A stretch of 64,000 bases of DNA from DATAYA01 sp963754235 (GTDB lineage Bacteria; Pseudomonadota; Alphaproteobacteria; Acetobacterales; Acetobacteraceae): assembly GCA_963754235.1 (NCBI GenBank), contig CAVWFK010000014.1, positions 7,334-71,333 of the forward strand. Reading direction: 5' to 3'. Positions 7,797 through 17,203 of the stretch are shown here, piece by piece. The notes under the pieces were generated by a model that was given only the letters and a program-made list of their open reading frames with translations, had not been told where the DNA came from and did no database searches. Position 1 is the stretch's first letter, and every line of letters starts with the position of its first letter. Position numbers and translations under genes: made by a program.

Positions 7797-9500
7797 TCAG
7801 CTCAGATGCACCGCGAGGCCCATCGCCGCGATGGTATGGTCCGGATACGAACCGGGCACCTTTAGGAACTCCTGATATGCGGACCGCTGGGCACCGATCC
7901 CGATCTTGTTGGTGGTCGAGTTCCACTCCGCCGCCGCCCGCTCGAGCGCGGCCTTGGGGTCCTGACCCGCCCACACGGCGGTGCACATGCGGTCGAGCGA
8001 CAGGGCATAATCCTGCCAGCCCGGCATGATCATATCCACGATGCCGTAATTTGCCGCATCCGCAAGTGTAATAAGGTAGTCCTTGGCCGCGGGCCAGAGG
8101 CTGCGGTACAGCGGCGAGGTGTATTGCGAAAGGCGGTACGGATCGCGCAGCGTGTACGGAAGCATCACGCGCACCAGCGAGACCGGCGGCGAGGTCTGCC
8201 ACTGCATGAACAGGTACGCGGCTTCAGGGTTGCGGCTATCGGCGCTCAGCGCCCTGACGAACCCGGAGGCCATCTCGCCGTACTTGCCGGGCATGATCGC
8301 GTAGCCCACCTTGCCCGCGATCTTGGATGTGGGCACGAAATTGATCGCCTTGGCGCGCTGCGAATAGTTCTCGCTCATGCGCCCGGTCGGCGGCCACGAG
8401 ATCAGCATCGCCGACTTGCCCTGCAGCCAGGACACCCAGGCCGCAACCGCATCGAAGTCGTTGTTGCCTGAGACCGACGCCCTGTTGGCCGCGACCATCT
8501 GTTCGAGCGTCTTCTGTCCCGCCGGCGAGGCGAGTGCAGCTTTCATTGTCTTGGGGTCGAAGAGGACGCCGCCATTGGCGCGGTATTCCTGCAGGAACCC
8601 GAACTGGTTGCCGGGGCTGCCGAACTTGCGGAAATGCACCGCGCCGTAGATCTCCGGTGCGCGCTGGTCGGTGATGAACTGCGCGACCTGGTCGTACTCG
8701 TCCCAGGTGGTCGGGACGCGGAAGGGCTGCTTGTATTTCGCCTGGTACGCCGATTTGAGCTTGGCGTCGCCGAATACGTCGGTGCGGTAGTAGAGGGCGA
8801 ACTGGTCGCCGTCGTCATAGAGGCCCCAGCGCTTGCCCTTGTACACGGGCAGGAACTTGTAGAGTGGGTGGTAGTCCTCGAGATCCGTTTTGTTCATGTA
8901 CTTGCCGACGTACTCATCGATGGGCGCGATGACGCCACCATCGGCGAGTGAGGGGATCCATGCCGGCTCGATGTCGAGCACGTCATAGGCGCCGGAGCCG
9001 GCGATGTGCTCAGTGATCGCCTTGGAATAGAGGTCGGGGTGGGCAAGCTCGACGACGCTGAAGGGCATTCCCGTCAGCTGCTGCCAGAGCGGGCCGGAGA
9101 AGTTGCGCGGCTCGAGCGCCTGCAAGCCGGCCTCGTATGTCAGGGCGAGCGAGACGCCCTTGAACTTGTCCTTCGCCGCGGCGACAGCGCGGAACGCCGA
9201 TCCATTCGCGGGACCCTTGGTAGAGGCCGCGACGGCGTCGGCCTGTGCCTTGCCAAGCGGCGTATCGGGCGACGCGAGTTCCACCGCCGCCAGCCGCAAG
9301 GCGGCGTCCTGGTGCCGGCCGCGCCCGGTGGCCCGGCTGGCCGCCTCGGCGCCGGCGGGCAGGAAGGTGCCACCCGCCGCTGCCGCGAGGCCGAGCAGGC
9401 CCGCAAGCACGTGCCGGCGGGAGCGGTCGCCGCGCAGCCACGCGTCGAGCTCGCGCGACAGCAGAGCGTGGCACTCCTCGGCCGAGATCAACTCATCCAT
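7797..9500 (-). CDS. Carbohydrate ABC transporter substrate-binding protein
   Basis: The 567-residue protein is a large extracytoplasmic binding protein of family 1. It has a Tat-like signal, RSRRHVLAGLLGLAAAAGG around residues 25-45, preceded by a cytosolic-looking stretch MDELISAEECHALLSREL that is unusual before a signal. The mature part holds family features such as YDVLDIEPAWIPSLADGG, GKRWGLYDDGDQFALYYRTDVFGD and TTWDEYDQVAQF. It should deliver a sugar or sugar derivative to the two permeases that follow. An upstream in-frame ATG at 9518 is possible; I chose 9500. Confidence 0.87.
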   Translation of the reverse strand: MDELISAEECHALLSRELDAWLRGDRSRRHVLAGLLGLAAAAGGTFLPAGAEAASRATGRGRHQDAALRLAAVELASPDTPLGKAQADAVAASTKGPANGSAFRAVAAAKDKFKGVSLALTYEAGLQALEPRNFSGPLWQQLTGMPFSVVELAHPDLYSKAITEHIAGSGAYDVLDIEPAWIPSLADGGVIAPIDEYVGKYMNKTDLEDYHPLYKFLPVYKGKRWGLYDDGDQFALYYRTDVFGDAKLKSAYQAKYKQPFRVPTTWDEYDQVAQFITDQRAPEIYGAVHFRKFGSPGNQFGFLQEYRANGGVLFDPKTMKAALASPAGQKTLEQMVAANRASVSGNNDFDAVAAWVSWLQGKSAMLISWPPTGRMSENYSQRAKAINFVPTSKIAGKVGYAIMPGKYGEMASGFVRALSADSRNPEAAYLFMQWQTSPPVSLVRVMLPYTLRDPYRLSQYTSPLYRSLWPAAKDYLITLADAANYGIVDMIMPGWQDYALSLDRMCTAVWAGQDPKAALERAAAEWNSTTNKIGIGAQRSAYQEFLKVPGSYPDHTIAAMGLAVHLS

Positions 9501-9530
9501 CGGTTTCCCCCTCAGCATTGCAGGCCGCGT

Positions 9531-10571
9531 TCAGTCCGGCGTCGCGTTCGCCGCCAGCCAGTTCTTCAGTCCCGGATCTTCGAGCACCGCTGGGTCTACC
9601 ACGCCGTCCGGACGCCGGCCATGAAGCGCTGCAAGGATCCCGGTGAACCCGCTCTCGGCGATGCCGCGGAAGCACTGATCGGTCCAGCAGAGTGCGTGCG
9701 GCGTGACGATCACAGTCTCCATCGCCAGCAGCGGGTTCGCCGCATCGACCGGCTCCTGTTCGAACACGTCCACTCCGGCGCCCGCGATGCGGTTCTCACG
9801 GAGTGCCGCGATCAGCGCGGCCTCGTCCACGATCGGCCCGCGTGCGATACTGATAAGGTAGGCGCTCGGCTTCATCAGCGCGAGCTCGGCCTGACCGATC
9901 AGGTGGCGCGTCTCATCTGTGAGCGAGCACATGACCACGACGAAGTCGGAATCGCGGAGGAGCGTCTTGAGATCGACCGGCCGCGCACCTTCGGCCTCGA
10001 TCACCGCCGCGTCCACGTAGGGATCGTCGGCAAGAATGTTGAGCCCGAACGGCCGCGCGAGGCGGATGATCTCGCTGCCGATATTGCCGGCGCCGATCAC
10101 GCCCAGGGTGCGGCCGATCAGCCCCAGCCCCATGTGGTCCACCTTGGCCGCCCACCGTCCCGCCCGAGTCAGCCGGTCCTTGATCAGCAATTTCTGCGAG
10201 AGCGCAAACACGTAGGTCAAGGCAACGACCGCCATCGGCCGGCGCACGCCGTCCGGCTGGATGGTGAGGATTATGCCGTGGTCCGTGCAGGCGCCCACAT
10301 CGACGCTATCGTAGCCGACGCCGTGGCGACCGATGATCCGGGTGCGGTGCAGGTCGCCGGCAAAACTCGCCCGCGTCACCCGCGGCATGTTGATGTAGAG
10401 CGCGTCATAGCGGGTGAGATGCTCGGGCGTGATCTCCCGCACGTCATCGGGGAAGAATTCCCAGGCGATCCGCGCATCCTGGTCCAGAAGCTCGAGCGCC
10501 TGGCGGCCGAAGGTCGGCTCGTCACGGGCATCGAGCATGTCGCGCGTGAGGCCGACCCGGAACCTGGCCAT
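9531..10571 (-). CDS. D-isomer-specific 2-hydroxyacid dehydrogenase
   Basis: A 346-residue NAD(P)-dependent dehydrogenase of the phosphoglycerate-dehydrogenase fold. The Rossmann motif GVIGAGNIGS sits near residue 160; the catalytic Arg is in SIARGPIVDE, the Glu in DVFEQEPVD, and the His in VTPHALCW. The nucleotide-binding acidic residue is probably the Asp in LNILADDPYVD. It lacks a C-terminal ACT domain, so it is unlikely to be SerA. In the operon it precedes the sugar-binding protein and follows the HpcH/HpaI aldolase with 12 bases between them, suggesting interconversion of a 2-oxo and a 2-hydroxy acid of the pathway. Confidence 0.88.
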   Translation of the reverse strand: MARFRVGLTRDMLDARDEPTFGRQALELLDQDARIAWEFFPDDVREITPEHLTRYDALYINMPRVTRASFAGDLHRTRIIGRHGVGYDSVDVGACTDHGIILTIQPDGVRRPMAVVALTYVFALSQKLLIKDRLTRAGRWAAKVDHMGLGLIGRTLGVIGAGNIGSEIIRLARPFGLNILADDPYVDAAVIEAEGARPVDLKTLLRDSDFVVVMCSLTDETRHLIGQAELALMKPSAYLISIARGPIVDEAALIAALRENRIAGAGVDVFEQEPVDAANPLLAMETVIVTPHALCWTDQCFRGIAESGFTGILAALHGRRPDGVVDPAVLEDPGLKNWLAANATPD

Positions 10572-10583
10572 CGCTTGCCCTCC

Positions 10584-11378
10584 CTATCGTGCCGCTTCCA
10601 CAGCGCCGGTCTGCTCGCGCATGACGTTGATCCCGCGCGCGAGCGCCTGCTGCATCATCATCAGGTCCATCCCGTACGCCATCATCCGGAATCCCTTGGC
10701 CAGGTAATCCCGTGCCCAGACCTCATCCATCGGCATGAAGCCCGCCACCTTGCCGTGCCGGCGCGCCGCCTCAACGACCGAAGCGACGCCGGCCAGGTAT
10801 TTCGGATGCGTGAACTCGCCGGGGATGCCCATGAAGTTGGCCAAGTCGAAATGGCCCAGCCAGACCACATCGACGCCGTCCACCGCGGCGATCTCGTCCA
10901 CCGCGGCGGCGCCACGGACGGTCTCGATCTGTGCAATCACCAGGGTGCGGGCCATCGCGGCGGCGATCTTCGCCGGCACCGGACCGGACTCGTAATCGTC
11001 GTGGGCGACGCCGAACGCCGCACCCCGTCCGCCGAGCGGCGGATAGCGGGTCGCCGCGACGATCTCGCGCGCCTGTGCGGCGCTTTCGACCATGGGCACC
11101 ATGATGCCCATCGCGCCGGCATCGAGCGAACGCGCAATGAAATGGTATTGCGTGGTCGGAACCCTGACCAGCGGCACGATCCCGATGCCGCGGCACGTGG
11201 CCATCTGGATTCTGATTGCATCAATACCCGCGCCGCTATGCTCCATGTCGTAGAGCACGAATTCGGCGCCTGCGGCGCGGACGATCTGCGCTATTCCGGG
11301 GGTGAAAAACTCGAACACCATGGTGCCGAAGGCATGGCCGCCTTCGGCGAGACGCTGCTTCACAGGATTTCCGCGCAT
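10584..11378 (-). CDS. HpcH/HpaI family class II aldolase
   Basis: The 264-residue TIM-barrel aldolase belongs to the family that splits 2-dehydro-3-deoxyglucarate, 4-hydroxy-2-oxoheptanedioate and similar 2-oxo acids into pyruvate and an aldehyde. Seen features are FVLYDMEHSGAG (general base His), VPLVRVP (Arg that holds the pyruvate carboxylate), MGIMVPMVESAAQA, IAQIETVRGAAAVDEIAA with a metal-ligand Glu, and DVVWLGHFDLANFMG with the second metal ligand Asp. A GGGGAAG ribosome site precedes the ATG. The exact substrate cannot be read from the sequence. Operon position suggests cleavage of the oxo-acid made from the sugar acid. Confidence 0.88.
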   Translation of the reverse strand: MRGNPVKQRLAEGGHAFGTMVFEFFTPGIAQIVRAAGAEFVLYDMEHSGAGIDAIRIQMATCRGIGIVPLVRVPTTQYHFIARSLDAGAMGIMVPMVESAAQAREIVAATRYPPLGGRGAAFGVAHDDYESGPVPAKIAAAMARTLVIAQIETVRGAAAVDEIAAVDGVDVVWLGHFDLANFMGIPGEFTHPKYLAGVASVVEAARRHGKVAGFMPMDEVWARDYLAKGFRMMAYGMDLMMMQQALARGINVMREQTGAVEAAR

Positions 11379-11523
11379 CGCTTCCCCGCCCTTGTATCCG
11401 AGTCTTTTGTCCGGGATTCGTGCCGCTCACGCAACCCCGGGAGCTGCTACGCCGTGAGCGCCATTATTGGGCATCCTTCGCCGCAGACCCGTCACATTCA
11501 GGCTCGGATAGTGAGTCCCGAGC

Positions 11524-12301
11524 CTAACTCTTGGATTGCTTTGATTTTACCAAATCGGCCGATGACGCTCCTTCGAGCGATAGTCCGTAACCAACTTCCC
11601 GCACGATGCGCTCCTTCAGCGGTTGAATGAAGTGAATGCGCGTATTCCGGCGCGTCACTTCCGGAGCCTGCAGGTACAAATCGGCCAGTTCCCGAGCACG
11701 TGCCACTGCCTTGCCGTTCGGGTCCTACCTCCGCAACAACTCCCCACTCGTATGCGGTACGCGCCGGCAACGGCTGTGGATTGAGCAGGAACGCCTCGGC
11801 TCGACCTGCTCCAGCCCGATAACTCCATGTCGTAAAAATCCCGTCACCCGGCGTAACTCCCACGGCAAAGTGGCCGACGTCCTGGAATGTCGCACCTTCG
11901 GCCGCCACGATGACACTAGCAAGGAGCGCGTAGTCCGAGTGGATATGGGCGCGTCCCTCGACGGCCGCGATCACCGGAACGCGGATATTCGCGATGTTCT
12001 CTAAAACCTGGACGCCTTCGTCGTGAATTCTGCTCCAGACGCCCGGATCGGCGACATCTCCGAACGATGGCCATTCTACATCCCCAATGAAATTCCCACC
12101 CGCGCCTGTAATTATGACAATCTTGTTCGCTCGGTCTTGTCCAATTCTGTGAAAGGCGTCGACAAACTCCGTGTGTGATTGCGCGGTCATGATGAACTGG
12201 CCGCCGTCGCTGTGGAACTCGGCAACCAGCACACCTTTGTCATCACGTGACAGTTTCAAATTGCGATACGCGGCAAAGTAGTCAGCTTGAAGCGTTTGCA
12301 T
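11524..12301 (-). CDS. Crotonase-family enzyme, 6-oxocamphor-hydrolase-like, frameshifted
   Basis: The protein starts MQTLQADYFAAYRNLKLSRD and has the crotonase oxyanion-hole region IVIITGAGGNFIGD and VIAAVEGRAHIHSDYALLAS. The stretch TFQDVGHFAVGVTPGDG closely matches the retro-Claisen 6-oxocamphor hydrolase branch rather than enoyl-CoA hydratase. One extra base near 11724 shifts the frame; correcting it continues as AEVDPNGKAVARARELADLY to the stop at 11524, giving 258 residues. It might hydrolyse a C-C bond between carbonyls. It is the first gene of the sugar-acid operon that I can define, with 145 bases to the aldolase start. Confidence 0.75.
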
Positions 12302-12375
12302 GGAGTCCTCCCCAGTTGATTTGTTTCTCGGTTACACGCAACTACACCATGCGTGCCGGAGCCAGGTCAACTCGG

Positions 12376-13284
12376 TCAGGCTTCGGACGCCAATGTGAAG
12401 CTGCCCTCCATCATCGCCACGCAGCGTCCCTCCACCATCACCGCGGCGACGCACCCGCCGCGTTTGCTGGCGCGCGCGCGCAGCACGCTGGGGCGGCCCA
12501 TCGCCTCGCCCTGCCGCACCGTCAGCGTCAACTCCGCGTCCGCGTCAGCGGACAGATCCGCGAGCAGCCCCATCAGCGCCGCGGTGGCGCTGCCGGTCGC
12601 GGGATCTTCCCGGATGCCGTCCAGCGGCGCGAACATCCGGGCGTGGCGGCATTGCGGATCGGCGGGATCGGCGACATGCAGGAACACCGCGTCGGCGCCG
12701 TCGCACGGCGGCACGCGCGAGAACGCGGCCAAGTCCGGTCGCGCCCGCTGCAACGCGTCCAGGTTGGTCAGCTCGGCGAACACGAACGGCAGGCCCACCG
12801 AGGCCACCAGCGGCGGATGCAGCGTGGTCCGCACCGCATCGGCGTCCAGGCCGGCATAGGCCGCGACATCCGCGACCGCCATCTCGGACAGCCGGGCAAA
12901 CGGACGCGGAGCGGTCAGCTCGGCGCCGCAGACCTCGCCCGCCTCGCGCCGCAGGTTCAGGGGCACCAGCCCTGCCACCTCCTCGAACACCAGCCGCTCG
13001 CCCGCGGCCAGGCCGGCCCGCGCCAGCACGAATGCCGTGCCGATGTTCGGGTGGCCGGCAAACGGCAGCTCGCTGCGCGGTGTGAAGATGCGCACCCGCG
13101 CGGTATGCGCGGGATCCGCCGGCGGCAGTACGAAAGTGGTCTCCGCATAACTGAACTCGGCGGCGATCGCCTGCATCTGCCCCGCGGACAGGCCGGCCGC
13201 ATCCAGCACCACCGCCAGGGGATTGCCGCCGAACGCGCGGTCTGTAAACACGTCAACGGTGACGTAGCGCCGTCGCTCGGTCAT
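12376..13284 (-). CDS. PhzF family isomerase/epimerase
   Basis: The 302-residue protein has the PhzF double hot-dog fold sequence: YVTVDVFTDRAFGGNPLAVVLDA at the start, the catalytic Glu in YAETTFVLP near residue 43, TPRSELPFAGHPNIGTAFVLA, and the second-domain glycine motif REDPATGSATAALMGLLAD. Members isomerise small metabolites and usually cannot be given a substrate. I took the ATG at 13284 because the family sequence begins there; the open frame upstream lies in a short tandem repeat. Another in-phase start is not needed. It sits upstream of the operon but with a 74-base gap to the crotonase, so co-transcription is possible. Confidence 0.9.
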   Translation of the reverse strand: MTERRRYVTVDVFTDRAFGGNPLAVVLDAAGLSAGQMQAIAAEFSYAETTFVLPPADPAHTARVRIFTPRSELPFAGHPNIGTAFVLARAGLAAGERLVFEEVAGLVPLNLRREAGEVCGAELTAPRPFARLSEMAVADVAAYAGLDADAVRTTLHPPLVASVGLPFVFAELTNLDALQRARPDLAAFSRVPPCDGADAVFLHVADPADPQCRHARMFAPLDGIREDPATGSATAALMGLLADLSADADAELTLTVRQGEAMGRPSVLRARASKRGGCVAAVMVEGRCVAMMEGSFTLASEA

Positions 13285-13348
13285 GCCTGCGCCCTGCCAT
13301 GCCTGCGCCCTGCCATGCCTGCGCCCTGCGGTTGTGCCTGCGCCCTGC
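13282..13348. repeat. 16-bp tandem repeat over the PhzF start codon
   Basis: The unit catgcctgcgccctgc occurs three times without change at 13282, 13298 and 13314, followed by a degenerate fourth copy to 13348. On the minus strand each unit supplies an ATG and, just upstream of it, a GCAGGGCGCAGG stretch. Because 16 is not a multiple of 3, each copy places its ATG in a different frame; only the one at 13284 opens the PhzF gene. Confidence 0.85.
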
Positions 13349-13520
13349 GGCTGTCGGGACCGCAGGCTACCCCCGCCGCCCCGGCCGCGTCTACCGCACC
13401 GCCCCCGCCTGCCGGATGCGGTAGCGAACCCCGGTTGACCTCGCCGCGCAAGCCGATAGCTTTCACCATGCCGGAGGTAGCACCGCGAACGGCCCGATCC
13501 CTCATCCGGAGGCATTCTCA

Positions 13521-14099
13521 ATGAGCGTTGCGGACACGAATCGCCTGATCCTGACCGGCGAAAACCCGTTCATCCGACTGAGCCGGACGGACGGCGCACC
13601 AAACACCACGGATGCGAGCTTCTGGCGCATCATCCTCTGCCCGGCGGGCCCGGGGCATGTGCTCTATCTCAAGAGCGAATTGACGGACGATCACTGGCGC
13701 ATCTATTCGGATAACATTGCGATGGCGCGCTGGCTGCAATCCACGATCCAGGGCATGCTCAATGCCGAAACGGCGGATCCGGCCATCCCGGTGATCGACG
13801 CCGGGTTCAGCAAATCGGGCGACCCGCGCTATTTCTGGACGGAGCGCATCGTGGCGCGGGAGGAGGAAATTGCCCTCACATGGTACAGCATCGGCGAGCC
13901 GTTGCTGATCCATACACAGCCCAACACCGAACCGGGGCGGCCCTATGGGGTATGCACCGTGCTGATACCCGCACTCGGTGCGCGCCTGTCGCGCAACGGC
14001 ATCCAGGCAGCCGGCCAGCCATGGGCACGGGAGCGTGAGGGACGGCCCTTCAGCACATGCGCGCTGGCGTTCTCCGAAAGCTGGACCGCGACGCAATAA
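13521..14099 (+). CDS. Hypothetical protein, 192 residues
   Basis: I do not recognise this protein. It starts MSVADTNRLILTGENPF and has a mixed alpha/beta composition with many aromatic residues, no signal peptide and no membrane segment. A GGAGG ribosome site lies nine bases before the ATG, so it is very probably translated. It is followed after 66 bases by the ThDP enzyme and then the branched-chain-type transporter on the same strand, so it may be an accessory protein of that operon. Conserved-looking stretches are WRIYSDNIAMARWLQSTIQG and RYFWTERIV. Confidence 0.6.
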   Translation: MSVADTNRLILTGENPFIRLSRTDGAPNTTDASFWRIILCPAGPGHVLYLKSELTDDHWRIYSDNIAMARWLQSTIQGMLNAETADPAIPVIDAGFSKSGDPRYFWTERIVAREEEIALTWYSIGEPLLIHTQPNTEPGRPYGVCTVLIPALGARLSRNGIQAAGQPWAREREGRPFSTCALAFSESWTATQ

Positions 14100-14165
14100 G
14101 CGGACCGGCTTTCCGGCACTTGCTCGCCGTGCCAACGTTTGGCGAACAGAGCGAAGGATCGGCAG

Positions 14166-15785
14166 ATGCCACGCATGACCGGCGGAGAGGCCATCGTCGA
14201 TGGCCTGCTGCGACACGGCATCGACACGGTGTTCGGCCTGCCCGGCGTGCAGACCTACGGGCTGTTCGATGCGTTCGCGCTTGCCTCCAACCGCCTGCGT
14301 CTGATCAACGCGCGGCACGAGCAGACCACCGCCTACATGGCGCTCGGCTATGCCTGTGCGACCGGGCGTCCCGCCGCCTATGCCGTGGTGCCAGGGCCGG
14401 GCATGCTCAACACCACCGCGGCATTGGCGACGGCGTGGGGCGTCAATGCGCCGGTGCTGTGCCTCACCGGGCAGGTGCCCAGCGCCATGATCGGCCGCCG
14501 CCGCGGGCAGTTGCACGAGCTGCCGGACCAGCTCGCCATCCTGCGCAGCCTGCTGAAATGGGCCGAGCGCATCGCCCATCCGTCGCAGGCCTCCTATCTC
14601 GTCGCCCGCGCGTTCCAGGAGATGCTGTCTGGCCGCCGCGGCCCGGTGGCATTGGAGATGCCGTGGGACCAGTTCGGCGCCACGGCCGAGATAACGCCGC
14701 AGAATCCGTTGCCGCTGCACCCCGATCCGGTGCCGGATGCAGACCAAATCGAAGCGCTTGCGAAGCTGCTGGACAACGCAAAGGCGCCAATGCTGTGGGT
14801 GGGCGGTGGCGCGTTGCACGCCGGCCCCGAAATGCTGGCCCTGGCGGAGCGCATCGGAGCGCCCGTGGTATCCTTCCGCGGCGGCCGCGGCGTCGTCGAT
14901 GACCGCCATCCGCTCGGCCTGACGGTTCCCGCCGGCTATCGGCTGTGGCCGGAAACCGACCTGCTGGTCGCGTTCGGGACGCGTCTTGATGTGCCGATGA
15001 CCCGCTGGGGCCCGATGCCGGCCGGCCTGAAGATCGCCCGGATCGACATCGACCCGGCCGAGATGCCGCGCCTGAAAGTCGATATCGGCATCGTCGCCGA
15101 TGCCGCGGACGCCGCGCGTGCGCTGACCGAAGCTGTCGCCCCCCGCCGCGACGGCGCGCGGGCCGCAGCGATTGCCCGCGCCAAGATCGACACCCAGGCG
15201 GCGATCCGGAAAGTACAGCCGCAGATGTCGTTTCTTGCTGCGATCCGTGACGTGCTGCCGGAGGACGGCATTCTATGCGACGAGATGACCCAGGTCGGTT
15301 ATGTCTCCTGGTTCGGCTTCCCGTTCCATGCACCACGCACGCTGATCACCTCCGGCTTTTCTGGCACGCTCGGCGCCGGGTTTCCGACCGCACTCGGGGT
15401 GAAGGTGGCGATGCCGGATCGGCCGGTGGTGGCCCTGACCGGTGATGGCGGTTTCCTGTTCGGCGGCGCCGAGCTGGCGACAGCTGTGCAGCACGGCATC
15501 AATCTGGTCACCGTACTGTTCAACAATTCGTCGTACGGCAATGTGTTGCGCGATCAGTGTCGGCTCTTCCAAGGCCGCGAGTCCGGTGCCAGCCTGCGCA
15601 ACCCTGATTTCCAGATCTTTGCGCGCAGCTTCGGCGTTCCCGCATGGCGAGTGACCGATGCCGGCGGGCTGCGCGATGCGCTGCCGCGGGCGCTCGCGGC
15701 GAATGCACCGGCGTTGGTCGAGGTGGTCACCGACATCACGCAAGAATACCCGCCATGGAAGTTCATCGCGCCAGGGCGGGCGTGA
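14166..15785 (+). CDS. Thiamine-diphosphate enzyme, acetolactate-synthase-like
   Basis: The 539-residue protein has the three ThDP-enzyme domains. The N-terminal Pyr domain carries GLPGVQTYGLFDAF and the catalytic Glu in INARHEQTTAYMA; a central Rossmann-like domain follows (LWVGGGALHAGPE). The C-terminal PP domain has the cofactor motif GDGGFLFGGAELATAV to FNNSSYGNV. AAGGA lies seven bases before the ATG at 14166. Sequence alone cannot separate acetolactate synthase from glyoxylate carboligase, sulfoacetaldehyde or benzoylformate-type relatives. Lack of a small subunit gene and its place before a transporter argue for a catabolic decarboxylase or ligase. Confidence 0.85.
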   Translation: MPRMTGGEAIVDGLLRHGIDTVFGLPGVQTYGLFDAFALASNRLRLINARHEQTTAYMALGYACATGRPAAYAVVPGPGMLNTTAALATAWGVNAPVLCLTGQVPSAMIGRRRGQLHELPDQLAILRSLLKWAERIAHPSQASYLVARAFQEMLSGRRGPVALEMPWDQFGATAEITPQNPLPLHPDPVPDADQIEALAKLLDNAKAPMLWVGGGALHAGPEMLALAERIGAPVVSFRGGRGVVDDRHPLGLTVPAGYRLWPETDLLVAFGTRLDVPMTRWGPMPAGLKIARIDIDPAEMPRLKVDIGIVADAADAARALTEAVAPRRDGARAAAIARAKIDTQAAIRKVQPQMSFLAAIRDVLPEDGILCDEMTQVGYVSWFGFPFHAPRTLITSGFSGTLGAGFPTALGVKVAMPDRPVVALTGDGGFLFGGAELATAVQHGINLVTVLFNNSSYGNVLRDQCRLFQGRESGASLRNPDFQIFARSFGVPAWRVTDAGGLRDALPRALAANAPALVEVVTDITQEYPPWKFIAPGRA

Positions 15786-15894
15786 CGGATCATAGCGCAC
15801 ATGGTCCGAATAGCGCTTGAATTGGCGTTTTCGGTTCGGTATGCGACCATCGCAGCAAGCAAGAACGGTTCGGCTCTCAGCAGGGGAGGAGACG

Positions 15895-17152
15895 ATGAGC
15901 GCAATCCGCAGGTCCGGATTTTCCGTCACGCGCCGGGGCGCGCTGCTCGGCGCGGCGGTGATCGGCGCCTCCGGTTCCGCGCAGCGCCTGGGCATGCCGT
16001 TCATCCGCAATGCCGCGGCGGCCGAACCGATCCGCATCGGGCTGCTGCTGGCCAAGACCGGGCAGATCGCGCCGCAGACGGAATATCTGGCCAACGGTTC
16101 CTACCTGGCGCTGGACGAGCACAAGACCGTGCTCGGCCGCCCCGTGGAACTGGTCTGGTTCGACGAGCCGAGCCCGCAGGGCGCGCAGCAGAACATGCAG
16201 AAGCTGGCGCAGGAGCAGAAGGTCGTCGCTATCCTGGGCGGCGCGCTCAGTTCCAACGCGCTCGCCGAGGAGGCGGCGGCGGCACGGCTGAAAGTGCCGC
16301 TGGTGATCGACAACGCCGCCGCGACCGAGATCACCGGCAGGAAGTGCAATCGCTACACGTTCCGGCTGAACCCGCCGGTGCAGGTGCAGGCGCGCCTGCT
16401 GGCGCCTTTCATCATGGGCTACGGCAAGAAGTGGTATTTTATCACGGCGTCGTACGCTTTCGGTCAGGACATTAACAGGTCCTTCCAGCAAATCCTCAAG
16501 GCGGCCGGCGGCACTGTCGTGGGCAACGACGAGGTGCCGCTGAACACGCCGGACTACAGTTCGTTCATCCTGAAGATCCGCCAGGCCAGGCCCGACATGA
16601 TCCTGGGTGGGCTGGCAGGGCAGGATCTGTCCACCTTCCTCAAGCAGTGGAACGAGCTTGGCATGAAGGGCAAGATTCCCTTTGCCGAGATTGCGATCGG
16701 CGACACTGATCTCTGGGCGGTCGGCCCCGAAGCGGCGACCGGCATCTTCACCTCGCTCTGGTGGTACGCCAATCCCGCGAACCCGCCGGAGGAGAAGACC
16801 TTCGCCGCTGCCTATATGAAGAAGTACGGCAAGCCGGCCGCCGACAAGTCGTGGATGGGGTGGATCACCACACGATCTCTGCTCGAAGTCGATCGAACTC
16901 GCGAAGTCCACCGATCCGATTGCGATCGTTGAGGGGCTGGAGAAGTGGCACATCGGCAGCGGCCCCGCCGCGATCCGCTACCGCAACTGGGACCACCAGA
17001 TGCTGTTGCGCAATCTGGTCATCGAAGTAAAGCCGAAGATCGCCGATCGGTGGGACTATTTTAACGTGAAGGCCGTCGTCCCCAAGAACACCGACGACCT
17101 CGAAAAGGCCTATGGCACGCAGGCCGAGGTCGGCTGTCAGATGCAGAGCTGA
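15895..17152 (+). CDS. Branched-chain-type ABC transporter substrate-binding protein, frameshifted
   Basis: Periplasmic binding protein of the LivJ family. The signal is Tat-like (SVTRRGALLGAAVIGASGSA), then the mature start EPIRIGLLLAKTGQIAPQTEY. One extra base near 16890 breaks the frame after WMGWITTRSLLE; the next frame continues SIELAKSTDPIAIVEGLEKW to the end VGCQMQS, giving 418 residues when corrected. It starts with a good AGGGGAGGAG site. The ligand need not be an amino acid, since such proteins often bind aromatic or other acids. LivH and the LivM-G-F fusion follow on the same strand. Confidence 0.83.
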
Positions 17153-17203
17153 CCACGCACCACACGTAACCGGCGGACCGGCCCTCCGGTCGGGGAGAAG
17201 CGG

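Noticed and set aside
9006..11630. An 874-residue open frame on the plus strand
   Set aside because: Antisense to the binding protein, dehydrogenase and aldolase genes, all of which have strong family motifs.
13282..13348. A CRISPR array
   Set aside because: The copies are contiguous 16-base units without spacers, and no cas gene is present.
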